From positions 1 through 43,212 of the forward strand of contig JAJYRM010000021.1 of assembly GCA_021794075.1 (NCBI GenBank): DNA of 43,212 nt. Direction: 5' to 3'. The number at the start of each line of letters is the position of its first letter. The first letter of the stretch is position 1. Shown here one piece after another: positions 7,729 through 17,895 of this stretch. The DNA comes from Bacteroidota bacterium. GTDB lineage: Bacteria > Bacteroidota > Ignavibacteria > Kryptoniales > JAKASW01. A program made the position numbers and the translations under genes. The notes under the pieces were generated by a model that was not told where the DNA came from, did no database searches, and saw only the letters and a list, made by a program, of their open reading frames with translations.

Positions 7729-9375
7729 ATGTTTGCACGGCATGGTGCTAACAAGAACTTTAACTCACGAAATGCCCAATGGGTTTCAGAGATGGTGGCG
7801 GGGCTCGCCATTACGGTGGCGTTCTCGTGCGCGGCTTCGGCGCAGAGTCTCAATCGGCAGTCGAACTCATCGGCGGCTATGAGCGATTCGACGACAGTTC
7901 TCTTCGAGGATGTGTACGGGAGGTTCCCAAACGGCGTCATGCCGTCGCTCTCAGTGGCGCATTACGACATCTCATACCAAGGCGGAATTGCCCCGATGAA
8001 CCCCAGTTACACGAACGGCGGGGTCGGTTTTACTTTGGGAAACAGGAAAACGTACGAGCTTACCGGCAACTTTCAGAATTTCGGTCAAACCGGCTCAACA
8101 CCTTCGCAAAGCTACGACCTGGGATTTAACTCGAGGCCGATTGCCGGATGGCAATTCGGGGGAACCGCCTTTCTTCAAAGGAGTCCCGGGATGGCTCTCA
8201 CCGATCAGTACTACCTGGGTTTGACTGTGCTGAACCTCTCCAGCGGAGAAGTCAGTTTCAGCCAGAGCCGCCTCCAGCAGTACTACTACTTCTCCGACCT
8301 TCTCCCGGATGCCGGCCAGACGGTCTTTTCCTTCTCCCCGACATACAGCGATTCCAAATTGAGTTCCGGCAACAACAATACGATCGAAGCTCCCTTTACA
8401 TTCTCCTACGGGCTACCGAGCAGGTTTACCCTTGTGGCAGAAGCAAACTTCAGCCAGTACAAGAACAGCTACCCGTACAAGGATGTCTACACGACACAAA
8501 CGATGAATAATCTGAACGGCGAGTTCACAGCAGGGGCTGGATTGAAAAGAATGTTCGGGAACAGCACACTGGCGAGTTTTAATGCCGACTATTACTCCCT
8601 GGAGAACCAGACTCCACACTTCAACGGGACCACGGGGGCTTACGAGAACGGTGCCAGCCAGAAGCAGACTTTCGCCGTTCTCTCCATCGGGCTGAACAAT
8701 CTCTTCCTCAACACTCCACTTTCGGTTTACGACGTTCGTCGTTCATACTATCTGGGCCACTACCTTCATAAGGATGAGGCAAGCAACAGCCTTACGGTTA
8801 GGTATGCGACACAGGACATTATGATGACGGAAACGCTGATCCAGCCTCTTGTCCCGTTCAATTTCTCACGTTTCGGCGTCGACGATAAGTTCAACTATGG
8901 CATTCTCGGAATGCTGGAGCTGAACGCGGAAGGCGCACTGCTTCAACACTCCAGTCGCTACGGAAGCATCGGACTCACTCTCCACAACCTGAACTTCAAT
9001 GGAGCCGAGCTCAGCGACTTCGATTACTTCTTCGGCATGATCAACCGTCCGGGCGACTACACCCTGTCGGTCGATTTTTCTTCCTCAAACATTGATTACA
9101 CTCCGTCCACTCAAATATCCACTGACGTGCGTTACGGAATCATGAGGGATATGGACGTTTCCCTGAATTACTCATATCAGAAGTTCAACTCTTCCAACTC
9201 TACGTTCGGCCAGTCCGGGAACAGCTGGGGGTTCCAGCTGCGCGGCAACCTCTTCGGCTTTATGCGCGCGCAGGGATCGATAGATTGGGGAAGGACGGAT
9301 TACTCCGTTAACGGGCCGGTTATTACGAGAATAAACCAAGTGCAGTATAACCTCACTATCGAAACCTTCTTTTAG
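7729..9375 (+). CDS. Putative outer-membrane beta-barrel protein of unknown function
   Basis: A 548-residue exported protein. A long n-region (about 22 residues) precedes the hydrophobic stretch VAGLAITVAFSCAASAQ, which gives a signal peptide with likely cleavage after the AQ near residue 39. The mature protein is rich in Gly, Asn, Ser, Tyr and Phe, with alternating hydrophobic residues and repeated short amphipathic strands, and ends in phenylalanine (ETFF). These are hallmarks of a Gram-negative outer-membrane barrel. No plug, TonB box or peptidoglycan-binding domain was seen. CGGAGG lies before the ATG. It is a monocistronic unit with its own promoter candidate and terminator. I do not recognise the specific family. 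Confidence 0.82.
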   Translation: MFARHGANKNFNSRNAQWVSEMVAGLAITVAFSCAASAQSLNRQSNSSAAMSDSTTVLFEDVYGRFPNGVMPSLSVAHYDISYQGGIAPMNPSYTNGGVGFTLGNRKTYELTGNFQNFGQTGSTPSQSYDLGFNSRPIAGWQFGGTAFLQRSPGMALTDQYYLGLTVLNLSSGEVSFSQSRLQQYYYFSDLLPDAGQTVFSFSPTYSDSKLSSGNNNTIEAPFTFSYGLPSRFTLVAEANFSQYKNSYPYKDVYTTQTMNNLNGEFTAGAGLKRMFGNSTLASFNADYYSLENQTPHFNGTTGAYENGASQKQTFAVLSIGLNNLFLNTPLSVYDVRRSYYLGHYLHKDEASNSLTVRYATQDIMMTETLIQPLVPFNFSRFGVDDKFNYGILGMLELNAEGALLQHSSRYGSIGLTLHNLNFNGAELSDFDYFFGMINRPGDYTLSVDFSSSNIDYTPSTQISTDVRYGIMRDMDVSLNYSYQKFNSSNSTFGQSGNSWGFQLRGNLFGFMRAQGSIDWGRTDYSVNGPVITRINQVQYNLTIETFF

Positions 9376-9388
9376 ATATTAGGAATGC

Positions 9389-9423
9389 AAAGTGCGACTC
9401 ACCTTGGAGATGAGTCGCACTTT
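9389..9423 (+). terminator. Strong intrinsic terminator after the 548-aa barrel gene
   Basis: A perfect 13-base stem, AAAGTGCGACTCA (9389-9401) with TGAGTCGCACTTT (9411-9423), encloses a nine-base loop. The A/T-tailed stem would work on either strand, but no gene reads toward it from the right. Confidence 0.85.
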
Positions 9424-9557
9424 AATGAAAAAGGAAAAGCAGGACCTCTCTCTACACGTTATAAGACCCGGGTTCAACGCACCACAAATAGTCACTTAGA
9501 ACTGCGTCGGCTGCCGGAAGTATGAACCATAACATCAGAGATACGGAGGTTATCACC

Positions 9558-10211
9558 ATGAAGAAGCTTTCCTTTCCCATCATCCTTGCAGTCCTATCGG
9601 CTCCGATAGTCTGCCGGGCTCAACTTATCAGCTCGTTCGGAGTCAAAGGCGCCTTCACATCCACTTCGCAGATAATGGCGCATCCATTTGCATCGACGGG
9701 CTGCTGGACAAGCAGCAGCACCTCGGCGGAACAAGGTTTCGATGTCGCCGCCTTTGCGGAATGGCCCGCCCTTCCATTGCTTTCGATAGTCACACAGGTC
9801 GAGTACGGCAGGGGTGGATCAAAAATCGAATACACCGTCGATGAGAATTCCTCCGTTACCGGCTTCGCTTCCACAATTGGCCACCTCGATTACATCTCCA
9901 TACCTGTAATGGCGAAATTTTCCCTGCTACAGGGCTCCGTCACCCCTTACGTTTTTGGGGGACCAAGGGTCGATTTCCTGGTGGGTTACAGCGGCTCTCA
10001 GATTCAACCCACGGGAGTTTCTATCTACAGCCAGTTCAGGAAGACGATGCTGGGATGGAGTACCGGAATCGGCATAGAGACATCGACGATCCTGCCGGTG
10101 GATCTACTGGCCGAGCTCAGGTATAACATCGATCTCCTCGATTCATTCAACAACGCCGGGCTGACATTCAGGAACCAGACAGTCGACCTATGGTTTGGTG
10201 TGGCAGTGTGA
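9558..10211 (+). CDS. Outer-membrane beta-barrel protein (PorT/OmpA-like barrel)
   Basis: I place the start at the ATG 9558, not the in-frame ATG at 9522, because ACGGAGG sits just before it and the protein then begins MKKLSFPIILAVL, a clean signal peptide cleaved near CRAQ. The mature part of about 195 residues has alternating amphipathic strands, a GIEAGI-like turn (GWSTGIGIE) and the motif YVFGGPRVDF, typical of the small Bacteroidota outer-membrane barrel domain. Function is unknown; similar barrels act as porins or assembly accessories. Its stop lies 49 bases from the convergent radC stop, and no clear terminator is in the gap. Confidence 0.83.
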   Translation: MKKLSFPIILAVLSAPIVCRAQLISSFGVKGAFTSTSQIMAHPFASTGCWTSSSTSAEQGFDVAAFAEWPALPLLSIVTQVEYGRGGSKIEYTVDENSSVTGFASTIGHLDYISIPVMAKFSLLQGSVTPYVFGGPRVDFLVGYSGSQIQPTGVSIYSQFRKTMLGWSTGIGIETSTILPVDLLAELRYNIDLLDSFNNAGLTFRNQTVDLWFGVAV

Positions 10212-10260
10212 CCGGTGCAACTCGTAAGTCGACCGATAGACTTGGCATGAGTCCGGATCT

Positions 10261-11007
10261 TCAAATGTGGCCGGCGTTCTTCATGCTGAGATAGCCCGTC
10301 GGGCCGACGATGATGTGGTCGTGCACCGGAATGTCCAGGAACTCGCCCGAATAGACGAGGTCTTTGGTTATCTGGATGTCTTCCTTGCTCGGATCGAGCT
10401 TCCCGCTGGGATGATTGTGTACCACGATGATGCTGGCCGCGTCTTCGAGTATGGCAAACTTGAAAACGGCCCGGGCATCGACAAGGCTGGCGCTCAACGT
10501 ACCTTCCGTCATCGTCTTTACACGCTTCACCCTGCCCGATGTGCTGAGCGCTATCACCTTGAACACTTCTCTTCTCTCGCCTGCGAAGTCGCGCATGATA
10601 AATTTGTAAGCGGCTTCAGGATTGTTCAAGAGCGGAGCGGTGCTGGAAGAGGCATTCTGGAGACGCCTCCCGATCTCGAACGCGGCGGCTAAAGTGATTC
10701 CCTTCACGGTTCCAATTCCCGCGACTCCCGAAAGTTCCAGTGCGTCCCTCATGGAAAGCAGGGCCATTGAATTGTCGAATGCCATCATCAATTCCCGCGC
10801 GACATCCACCGCGGTCCGCGACATCGATTTAGTCCTGGTCCCCGTTCGCAATAGAATCGCCAACAGCTCAACGTCTGAAAGCTTCGTGGCTCCCTGAGAA
10901 AGGAGCTTCTCCCTGGGTTTTTCACTGTCAGGCCATTCACGCAGAGTACGCGTGCCGGTGCTTTCCCGCACCGTCACGGTTTCGTCTTCTCTGGAACCCT
11001 CATACAT
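10261..11007 (-). CDS. radC: RadC/JAB1-domain protein (MPN+ family)
   Basis: About 248 residues. The N-terminus LREWPDSEKPREKLLSQG and SDVELLAILLRTG are the helix-hairpin-helix part of RadC. The C-terminal JAMM domain carries the metal motif: Glu in TEGTLSASLVDAR and HNHPSG followed eight residues later by Asp (HNHPSGKLDPSKED). The fold predicts a zinc metalloprotease-like site. The historical DNA-repair role of RadC is doubtful. I prefer the ATG at 11007 because a GGGGG-rich ribosome site precedes it; an in-frame ATG at 11022 has none. It is last in the guaA-TPR-binding protein-radC run. Confidence 0.93.
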   Translation of the reverse strand: MYEGSREDETVTVRESTGTRTLREWPDSEKPREKLLSQGATKLSDVELLAILLRTGTRTKSMSRTAVDVARELMMAFDNSMALLSMRDALELSGVAGIGTVKGITLAAAFEIGRRLQNASSSTAPLLNNPEAAYKFIMRDFAGERREVFKVIALSTSGRVKRVKTMTEGTLSASLVDARAVFKFAILEDAASIIVVHNHPSGKLDPSKEDIQITKDLVYSGEFLDIPVHDHIIVGPTGYLSMKNAGHI

Positions 11008-11063
11008 AGCAGCCCCCTGCATTTGTTATAAGTCCAGTTTTTGAAGCAGCTTAATGTCCGCTT

Positions 11064-12998
11064 CTAATTTGTGTTTAATTCGCCGAGATCGACTATGTTT
11101 CCATTCTTGAATTGAAGAATGTGCAAGTATCTATTTGAATTGTTGTCTCCGAAAGAAATCATGGAGTGAAGGCCCGTGTAAGTCTGCGACTTCAGCCCAG
11201 ACTCGATCCCTGACCTTGTGGTGACGCCGGCGCTTATCTGAGTTAGGAGATCGTTGGCAATATCGTAGCCGTATGAGACTACCCTGTCGAACTCGGCGTC
11301 GGATATTTGCGAAAGCGAGTCGGTCGCGGCGACGAAAGGCTGGGAATTGGTTTGAAAGTACGTGTCGCTGCAAAAAATTACACCATCTACGTAAAGATCG
11401 TTCGTGGAAAGCTGGTTCAAGTCGTACCAGTCGTCAGTTCCGAGTATCTGCGTCTTCACGTTGTAGTACGCGAGCTGCGCCCCGACGATTCCGATGTCGC
11501 TCGAAGAAGTCAACGGTATGAATATCGCGTCGAGCGATCGAAGAGCGTCGAACTCTCCAAGCGAAGTCAAAGTATCTATCGGTATCCCAAGCGAGTCAGC
11601 GACGCGGACCGGGTTGTTCCCGAAAAGATCGTAAGCGTCCATCTTCGTATACGAATTACCGAGCGAGTCCGTGTACGCGGGCGGGATATAAGGCCGAATT
11701 CGTTGTTGTTGCTGCGGCGTAAGCGTTCCAACATCGACATAAGGCTCGCCGAGAAGCGCGGCGGCTGACTTTATCTGGTCTATCGGCTGCGAGAGGTCGG
11801 TCTCGCCGCTCTCAAAATACGCGACCGCAACTGGCGGCGTACCAAGAGAGTCCAGTCGCTGCACGAAGTACTGGGAAATTATCCTGCCGTAGGATCCGGA
11901 CGGCGAGAGAACCGCGATTCGCTTCTCGTGAAGGACGTTCACGGCGTAATCTGCCATGGCATAGGCCCTCGTCTTGAAATTCGGATTTGCTTGGAATACG
12001 TACGGATTACCTTTTGTCAGCCCGACATCGGTCGCCGTCGGAGAAATCAGCGGAAGACTGTTCTGGTCGGCAAGTTTGGCCACGGCTGATACTTCGTTGC
12101 TGTATACGGGTCCGATCACTGCCTTGACGCTGTGGTCCGCACCGAGGGAAAGCATGTCTGAAAACAGGTTCGGCATCACGCCCGAGTAGTTCTTGAGCAC
12201 GAGGCCGACTTTGGTAGTGGCGTGCGCGTTATAATTGTCAAGCGCGAGCTGAATACCCAGAAGCAATCTGTCTCCCACACCGCTTCCATACTCGAGCGGA
12301 AGAAGCGCGCCAATCTTGATAGGTGACAGGTTGAGCAAGCTGTCTCCCGAGATTCTTTGAAGCCACCTGTTTACCTCGCCGCTGCCGACTCCCTGCTGTG
12401 GATACGACTGCGAGAAATTTTTCAAGATAGCCTCGGCTTTCCCGAGCTTATCCGAGAAGTAAGCCCGGCGCGCGAACCCGACAGCGATGGTGACCGCGGA
12501 CAGCCTGCTGTGGCAGGTCGCATAAAGATTCTCTATATCGCTGAAGCTGAGGTTATGAGCGACGAGGGTATGCAAACTGGCCACTGCCTGATCCCTGATC
12601 ACGCCATTGACGGATGAGTCTATCGCAGTTACGAACTCGTCGGCAGCCTGCAGATAATTGCTGAGCTCGTAGTAGTTAGCGCCAAGTATGTAAATCATAT
12701 CATACCTGTGCTGATCCCCCGGGAATCTAACAAGGAAGGTGTCGATAACGGCAGCGGATTCCTGGTACTTTCTCAGGTTAAACAGCGAGCGAGCGCCGTA
12801 ATAGAACGATTCCGCCGACCTCTGGTTGAGGGAATCGTCCATCACTTCGCGGAAATATTGAAGAGCAGTAGAGTAGTCCCCCTGTCTGAAACTCTGAAGT
12901 CCGAGGTTGTAGTTGGTCTCGTCCGTTTGATTGAAAACCACCTGGGAGAACGCAGTAGAGGCTACGAGGATGACCAGAAAAGCGGCGATAAGCTTCAT
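11064..12998 (-). CDS. Periplasmic binding protein with N-terminal TPR (LpoA/LivJ-like)
   Basis: A 644-residue exported protein with signal peptide MKLIAAFLVILVASTAFS. Residues from about 25 to 210 contain TPR-like helices (NYNLGLQSFRQGDYSTALQYF is one unit). From about 225 onward there is a leucine-binding-protein-type fold, beginning IKIGALLPLEYGSG, with VKAVIGPVYSNE and PLISPTATD. TPR plus a type 1 periplasmic binding fold is the architecture of penicillin-binding protein activator LpoA and of amino-acid receptor families, so a role in envelope synthesis or ligand sensing is an inference. No transport genes lie beside it. It starts two bases after the TPR gene stop, so the two are surely cotranscribed. 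Confidence 0.85.
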   Translation of the reverse strand: MKLIAAFLVILVASTAFSQVVFNQTDETNYNLGLQSFRQGDYSTALQYFREVMDDSLNQRSAESFYYGARSLFNLRKYQESAAVIDTFLVRFPGDQHRYDMIYILGANYYELSNYLQAADEFVTAIDSSVNGVIRDQAVASLHTLVAHNLSFSDIENLYATCHSRLSAVTIAVGFARRAYFSDKLGKAEAILKNFSQSYPQQGVGSGEVNRWLQRISGDSLLNLSPIKIGALLPLEYGSGVGDRLLLGIQLALDNYNAHATTKVGLVLKNYSGVMPNLFSDMLSLGADHSVKAVIGPVYSNEVSAVAKLADQNSLPLISPTATDVGLTKGNPYVFQANPNFKTRAYAMADYAVNVLHEKRIAVLSPSGSYGRIISQYFVQRLDSLGTPPVAVAYFESGETDLSQPIDQIKSAAALLGEPYVDVGTLTPQQQQRIRPYIPPAYTDSLGNSYTKMDAYDLFGNNPVRVADSLGIPIDTLTSLGEFDALRSLDAIFIPLTSSSDIGIVGAQLAYYNVKTQILGTDDWYDLNQLSTNDLYVDGVIFCSDTYFQTNSQPFVAATDSLSQISDAEFDRVVSYGYDIANDLLTQISAGVTTRSGIESGLKSQTYTGLHSMISFGDNNSNRYLHILQFKNGNIVDLGELNTN

Positions 12999-13000
12999 CG

Positions 13001-13924
13001 TCAGTGTCTTTTCCGCTTCCTGTTTATTTTGGAAATTCGTTCAAGCGTTTCGGAATCGTCTTCCACGATGGCATTAGCTTCCGCGAGTTCGTCGAAGATC
13101 GTGCGAGCTTTTTCGTCTTCCCCGATTGCGCTGTAAAGGTTCGCAAGGGCCTGGAGCACCTCCGCGCTTCTCGGGTTGATGCTGAGCGCCCGGGTAAGAT
13201 AAAATTCCGATTCGCCGGTCCTGCCAAGCTCCAGAAGTATCTTCCCGCACATGAACCAGCCGGGATAAAAATCTGGATCCGTGTCGATAAGAAGCGTGAA
13301 TTCTTCGAGCGCCTCACGGAGGTCACCGAGCATGTAGTACGCAGTCGCGAGATCGAGCCTGAATTCCACGGATGACTCGTTTATGCCGAGCTCGCGCTTC
13401 AGGTATTTTATGGAATTGGGAAAATCTTTACGCTTGAGATATACCCTGCCGAGAAGCCCATTCGCGTCGGGGTACTTCGCGTCCGATTTCAGAACGAGCC
13501 GCACTTCCGACAGAGCCTCATCGTAATTGTCGCTTTCGAGAAAGATCGTTGCAAGCGCGAGGTGAACGCTCGGATTGCGCCAGGATGTCAGCTTCCTTAG
13601 AAGAGGAAACGCGCGCTCCATTTCACCCACATTAAAATAGAAGCTCCCGAGCGCGTATGCCAGCCTGTAATCATCGGGCATCCGCTCGAGCGCGTCTTGT
13701 AGAAGATTCTCCGCAGCATCATAATTGTGGAGCCCGAGATAAATCTCGGCAAGCTTGAGGTAGGCATCGGTATAATCAGGGTCCCTTGCGATGATCCTCC
13801 TCAGGATCTGAATCGCGTGCAGAGGCTTGTCTTCGCCGAGGAAGCCAACCGCCTCGTCGATCATTATCTTTACGGCTTCACTCGATCGTTCTGTTAATCC
13901 CATCTCTTGATTCAATTTCGTCAA
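13001..13924 (-). CDS. Tetratricopeptide repeat protein
   Basis: A 307-residue soluble protein made almost wholly of TPR units. Examples are AYLKLAEIYLGLHNYDAAENLL, the A-x-GxFYF type around residue 95, and PGWFMCGKILLELGRTGESE; about seven repeats can be counted. It has no signal peptide, so it is probably a cytoplasmic protein-interaction scaffold. The longest frame begins with TTG at 13924; an ATG at 13903 is an alternative, and neither has a good ribosome site. It lies 28 bases after guaA and two bases before the LpoA-like gene. Confidence 0.87.
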   Translation of the reverse strand: MTKLNQEMGLTERSSEAVKIMIDEAVGFLGEDKPLHAIQILRRIIARDPDYTDAYLKLAEIYLGLHNYDAAENLLQDALERMPDDYRLAYALGSFYFNVGEMERAFPLLRKLTSWRNPSVHLALATIFLESDNYDEALSEVRLVLKSDAKYPDANGLLGRVYLKRKDFPNSIKYLKRELGINESSVEFRLDLATAYYMLGDLREALEEFTLLIDTDPDFYPGWFMCGKILLELGRTGESEFYLTRALSINPRSAEVLQALANLYSAIGEDEKARTIFDELAEANAIVEDDSETLERISKINRKRKRH

Positions 13925-13952
13925 GTGAAGATAAGGGCTCGAAATGAAAGTT

Positions 13953-15485
13953 TCACTCCCATTCGATGGTCGCCGGAGGTTTGCTGCTGATGTCGTACAC
14001 GACCCTGTTCACGCCCCGCACTTCGTTAATGATCCTGTTTGACACCTTGGCAAGGAGCTCGTACGGGATCAACGCCCAATCGGCAGTCATTCCATCTTCG
14101 CTGGTGACGGCACGCAGCGCGATCGTGTACTCGTACGTTCGTTCGTCGCCCATGACGCCCACTGATTGCACAGGCAGGAGTACCGCGAACGCCTGCCAGA
14201 TGTCGGTGTAAATTCCATGCTTCCTGATCTCGTCGATGAAGATATCGTCCGCCTGTCGCAGGATCTCCAGTTTTTCGGAAGTTATGTCGCTGAGTATCCT
14301 GACGGCCAGCCCCGGACCTGGAAACGGGTGGCGGTCGATTATGTCCGACGAAATCCCGAGCGCGCGCCCGACCTGCCTCACTTCGTCCTTGAACAGGAGC
14401 CTGAACGGCTCGATGAGCTTCAGCTTCATCACATCGGGAAGCCCGCCGACGTTATGGTGCGTCTTGATCTTGGCTGAAGGGCCCTTGTGGGATTGCGACT
14501 CTATAACATCAGGATAAAGCGTCCCCTGGGCAAGGAACTCCACATCTTTTATCTCGTGCGCCACCTTTTCGAATACCTCGATGAAGGTGTTGCCGATTAT
14601 CTTCCGCTTCTTCTCCGGGTCGGTGACGCCACGCAGCTTATTCAGGAAAGTCTCCGACGCGTCGACATGATGAAGGTTCATGTCGAAATTCTTCCTGAAG
14701 TACTCGACTACGTTTTTGCTTTCGTCTTTCCGCATGAGTCCGTTGTCGATGTGGACCGCGTGAAGCTGACTTCCTATCGCCCGTTGAAGGAGAACTGCCG
14801 CGACTGCCGAATCGACGCCGCCGCTCATCGCGCAAATGACTTTTCCTGTTCCGACTTTCGATCTTATTTCCCGCGTGGTCTCTTCTATGAAATTTCCCGG
14901 CTCCCAGTCGGTCTTGCAACCGCAGACCCCAACGACGAAGTTGCCGAGTATCTCTTTCCCTTTCGACGTGTGGACCACCTCTGGGTGGAACTGCACTCCG
15001 AAAATCTTCTTCTGCTCCGACTTGAAAGCCGCCACCGGCGAATTATCCGTGTGGGCGATCGGGACAAAACCGGCAGGCAGTTTCGTGACTTTATCCGCGT
15101 GGCTCATCCATACCTTGGAGACGTCTCCTATATTTCGCAGGAGATCCTTCGAATCGTCAACGATGAGAATCGCCTTACCGAATTCCTGGTGCGCCGACCG
15201 ATCGACTTCACCGCCGAGTTGATTGGCAATAACCTGCAGGCCGTAACATATCCCGAGGACGGGGACTCCCGCATCGAAAATCCTTCTGTCGGGAAGGGGG
15301 GCGTTGGGCTGGTACACGCTTGATGGACCGCCCGACAGTATGATGCCCTTAGGCGCAAGTTCCTTTATTTTATCGTAGGGGAAATCGAAGTTTTCCACAA
15401 GGCTCAGCACATTCAGTTCGCGGACTCTCCGCGCGATAAGCTGAGTGTATTGAGCACCAAAATCTAAAATTAGAATCTTATCCAT
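13953..15485 (-). CDS. guaA: GMP synthase (glutamine-hydrolysing)
   Basis: This enzyme converts XMP to GMP using ATP and glutamine. The 510-residue protein has the class I glutamine amidotransferase domain first, with LSGGPSSVY, the nucleophile Cys in GICYGLQ and the His-Glu pair in GVQFHPE. The ATP-pyrophosphatase domain follows with the P-loop [12 protein letters not shown]. The C-terminal dimerisation domain ends in the highly conserved KPPATIEWE. Length and all catalytic residues are normal. It heads a minus-strand run with the TPR, LpoA-like and radC genes. Confidence 0.98.
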   Translation of the reverse strand: MDKILILDFGAQYTQLIARRVRELNVLSLVENFDFPYDKIKELAPKGIILSGGPSSVYQPNAPLPDRRIFDAGVPVLGICYGLQVIANQLGGEVDRSAHQEFGKAILIVDDSKDLLRNIGDVSKVWMSHADKVTKLPAGFVPIAHTDNSPVAAFKSEQKKIFGVQFHPEVVHTSKGKEILGNFVVGVCGCKTDWEPGNFIEETTREIRSKVGTGKVICAMSGGVDSAVAAVLLQRAIGSQLHAVHIDNGLMRKDESKNVVEYFRKNFDMNLHHVDASETFLNKLRGVTDPEKKRKIIGNTFIEVFEKVAHEIKDVEFLAQGTLYPDVIESQSHKGPSAKIKTHHNVGGLPDVMKLKLIEPFRLLFKDEVRQVGRALGISSDIIDRHPFPGPGLAVRILSDITSEKLEILRQADDIFIDEIRKHGIYTDIWQAFAVLLPVQSVGVMGDERTYEYTIALRAVTSEDGMTADWALIPYELLAKVSNRIINEVRGVNRVVYDISSKPPATIEWE

Positions 15486-15885
15486 TTACTTTTCAGTCTT
15501 ATTGTCTGGAAAAGGATGTCAGCTAATTCGTCTCTGCTGAACTGAAAATGTTATACAACGTCTCGGGTCACGGCATTCGAGGCGCCGATTCGCATGACGT
15601 GCGATCTGGAATTGTTGTATGGTATTCACCCATCTCAGCGGTTGTCGGACGAACATGACTCCCACTCTGTACTATAGTTCTGCACCCGATCACCGAAATC
15701 GATTCCGAAAGTTGCCACCCAGAGATGTCCCGCGAAAGTCTCAACGCTTGATCAATTCCTGCCGGATAAAGATGAGTCCATTCACATCGCTGTCGTTCCA
15801 GTTCACAAACAATTTGACCAATTCTGCTTGATTCCACAAGCGCAGACTCCGGATCTCGACAGGGCGTATCAGGAGAGGACGATTC
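15486..15885. other. 400-base intergenic region, no gene seen
   Basis: This gap separates the gcvPA stop from the guaA start on the minus strand. An open frame of 89 codons exists on the minus strand (15568-15837), but it has no ribosome site and reads like non-coding sequence. No hairpin with a T-run and no purine riboswitch pattern was found. It probably contains the guaA promoter. Confidence 0.4.
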
Positions 15886-17226
15886 TCACCGCGCAAAAGC
15901 TTTCAGCAGATCCACGTATTCATCAAGTTCGGCGCGAGTCCGCTTCTCAGTCACTGCCACAAGAAGACCTATTTCCGAAGGATACAACGTTTCGACATCG
16001 ACGCCCGCGAGAATCTTCTTCTTAAGACCCGCCTTTACAAGATCGGCGGCAGGAACCGGAGTCGAGATCAGAAACTCGTTGAAGAATGGCTGCTTATACT
16101 TCACCGCGAAACCTGGCACCTTCGCGACCTGCTCGGCAAGATAATGCGCCTTCGCGCCCGACTGCTCCGCGACTTCCCGGATGCCGTTCTTGCCCATCAG
16201 CGACATGTAGATGGTTGACGCGAGCATCATCAATCCTTCGTTCGTGCAGATATTCGATGTTGCCTTCTCACGCCTGATCTGCTGTTCGCGCGTTTGCAGC
16301 GTCAACACATAGCCTTTCTTTCCTTCGGTATCCACGGTTACCCCAGCAAGCCTTCCCGGCAGACGGCGGATCAGCGCCTCCCTGACGGCAAAGATTCCGA
16401 GGAAGGGGCCACCGAGGCTCTGCGGAATACCAAGCGCCTGTCCCTCGCCGACAACGACGTCAGCCCCGTATTCCCCGGGAGGCGCAAGAAGGCCGAGCGA
16501 AATCGGAGAGGCATCGACAACGTAGAGAGCTCCCTTCGCGTGCGCGATCTCTCCGAGCGCGAAGACATCGCTGAGCGTGCCGAAGAATGAAGGCTGCTGC
16601 ACCAGAAGCGCCGCAGTGTTTTCGTCGACAGCTTTCTTTGCGGTATCAAGGTCTGCGACGCCTTCCCGTGCGGGTATCTCGACGATCTCAAATCCCTGAC
16701 CGTGCACGTAAGTCTTCACGACCCGCAAGTAAAACGGATGGATCGGATGCGCGGCAATTATCTTCTTTCGCCCGGTATGCGACACCGCCATCAGAGCAGC
16801 CTCCGCAAGACCGCTGCCCGCATCGTAAAGCGACGCGTTCGAGACATCCATGCCTGTCAACCGGCAAATCATGGTTTGATATTCGTAGATGGATTGAAGC
16901 GTCCCCTGACTTACTTCAGCCTGGTACGGAGTATAGGCCGTGTAGAATTCCGATCTGCCAAGCATGGCGCCTATCGCGGACGGGATGAAATGGTCGTACG
17001 CTCCGGCCCCGAGGAACGAGACCGCATCCTGTGTGTTCACGTTCTTGCCGGCTAACGCCGAGACGTGCTTTGTCACCTCATATTCACTCATGGCGGGTGG
17101 AATATTCAGATCGCCTTTCAACCTGATCTCCCGCGGAATATCCTTTATGAGCTCTTCGAAATCAGTGACTCCGACAGCTGCCAGCATGTCGCGCCGGTCA
17201 TCGTCGGTATTCGGGTAATAAGCCAC
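15886..17226 (-). CDS. gcvPA: Glycine dehydrogenase (decarboxylating) subunit 1
   Basis: This is the N-terminal-half subunit of the two-subunit P protein of the glycine cleavage system. The 446 residues include the family start YYPNTDDDRRDMLAAVGV, then FLGAGAYDHFIPSAI, FYTAYTPYQAEVSQGTLQSI and the GEGQALGIPQSLGGP segment. The PLP-lysine subunit (gcvPB) is a separate gene and is not in this window. The start is GTG at 17226 with GGAGAA upstream. gcvH lies about 117 bases upstream on the same strand, so they probably share a transcript. gcvT is not nearby. Confidence 0.96.
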   Translation of the reverse strand: MAYYPNTDDDRRDMLAAVGVTDFEELIKDIPREIRLKGDLNIPPAMSEYEVTKHVSALAGKNVNTQDAVSFLGAGAYDHFIPSAIGAMLGRSEFYTAYTPYQAEVSQGTLQSIYEYQTMICRLTGMDVSNASLYDAGSGLAEAALMAVSHTGRKKIIAAHPIHPFYLRVVKTYVHGQGFEIVEIPAREGVADLDTAKKAVDENTAALLVQQPSFFGTLSDVFALGEIAHAKGALYVVDASPISLGLLAPPGEYGADVVVGEGQALGIPQSLGGPFLGIFAVREALIRRLPGRLAGVTVDTEGKKGYVLTLQTREQQIRREKATSNICTNEGLMMLASTIYMSLMGKNGIREVAEQSGAKAHYLAEQVAKVPGFAVKYKQPFFNEFLISTPVPAADLVKAGLKKKILAGVDVETLYPSEIGLLVAVTEKRTRAELDEYVDLLKAFAR

Positions 17227-17343
17227 TTCTTAATTCTCCGTTTTATTAAGTAAGCAGTATGCAGAGGCCTGTGTGCGGTGAATGCGGAGTATGATAGTCC
17301 GCTTCCAGCCGCCCTTTAATTGCTTTCCGCTTCCTGCTACGTA

Positions 17344-17724
17344 CTATTTTCCTACCATCTCCTGATACTTCGCGGAATCCAGGAGGCCATCCAACTCGGT
17401 GGCGTTTGAAATCTTCACCTTCACCATCCAGCCTCCGGCATACGGATCTTTGTTTACGACTTCTGGCGAGTCTTTAAGCGCCTCGTTCACTTCGACCACC
17501 TCTCCGCTGACGGGAGCAAAAAGGTCGGAGACGGTTTTCACCGCTTCGATCGTTCCGAACTGTTTTCCTTGCTGGAGCTTCGCCCCTACCGCCGGAAGTT
17601 CAACAAACACCACGTCGCCCAGCTCGCCTTGCGCATACTCGGTAATTCCGACAACGCCGGTGTCTCCCGCGACGCGGATCCACTCGTGATCTTTGGTGTA
17701 CTTAAGGTCTTTGGGAAATTCCAT
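17344..17724 (-). CDS. gcvH: Glycine cleavage system H protein
   Basis: A 126-residue lipoyl carrier that shuttles the aminomethyl group between the P and T proteins. The lipoylation site is Lys63 in GTIEAVKTVSDL, and the motifs HEWIRVAG and VVGITEYAQGELGDVVFVEL are typical. AAGGAG immediately before the ATG at 17724 is a strong ribosome site. It precedes gcvPA. No glycine riboswitch was recognised in the 170 bases upstream. Confidence 0.97.
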   Translation of the reverse strand: MEFPKDLKYTKDHEWIRVAGDTGVVGITEYAQGELGDVVFVELPAVGAKLQQGKQFGTIEAVKTVSDLFAPVSGEVVEVNEALKDSPEVVNKDPYAGGWMVKVKISNATELDGLLDSAKYQEMVGK

Positions 17725-17895
17725 GTTTTCTCCTTCGACAATTTGAAACTCGAATCAGAAATAAAATCCTAAAGGCGGGATCCCACGTTCCGAAGAAATC
17801 CATACTCCCGCAAGGCGAGGGACAATCTATCCCAACGCCGCCAGGAGATCTGAATTTATCCGGAGTCTCGATTCCCGGAATTAGAGTTCTTAACG

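Noticed and set aside
14487-15323. 278-codon plus-strand frame over guaA
   Set aside because: Antisense shadow of guaA, which has all catalytic motifs.
17725-17895. Glycine riboswitch upstream of gcvH
   Set aside because: The conserved glycine-aptamer cores were looked for and not found in the 170 bases upstream.
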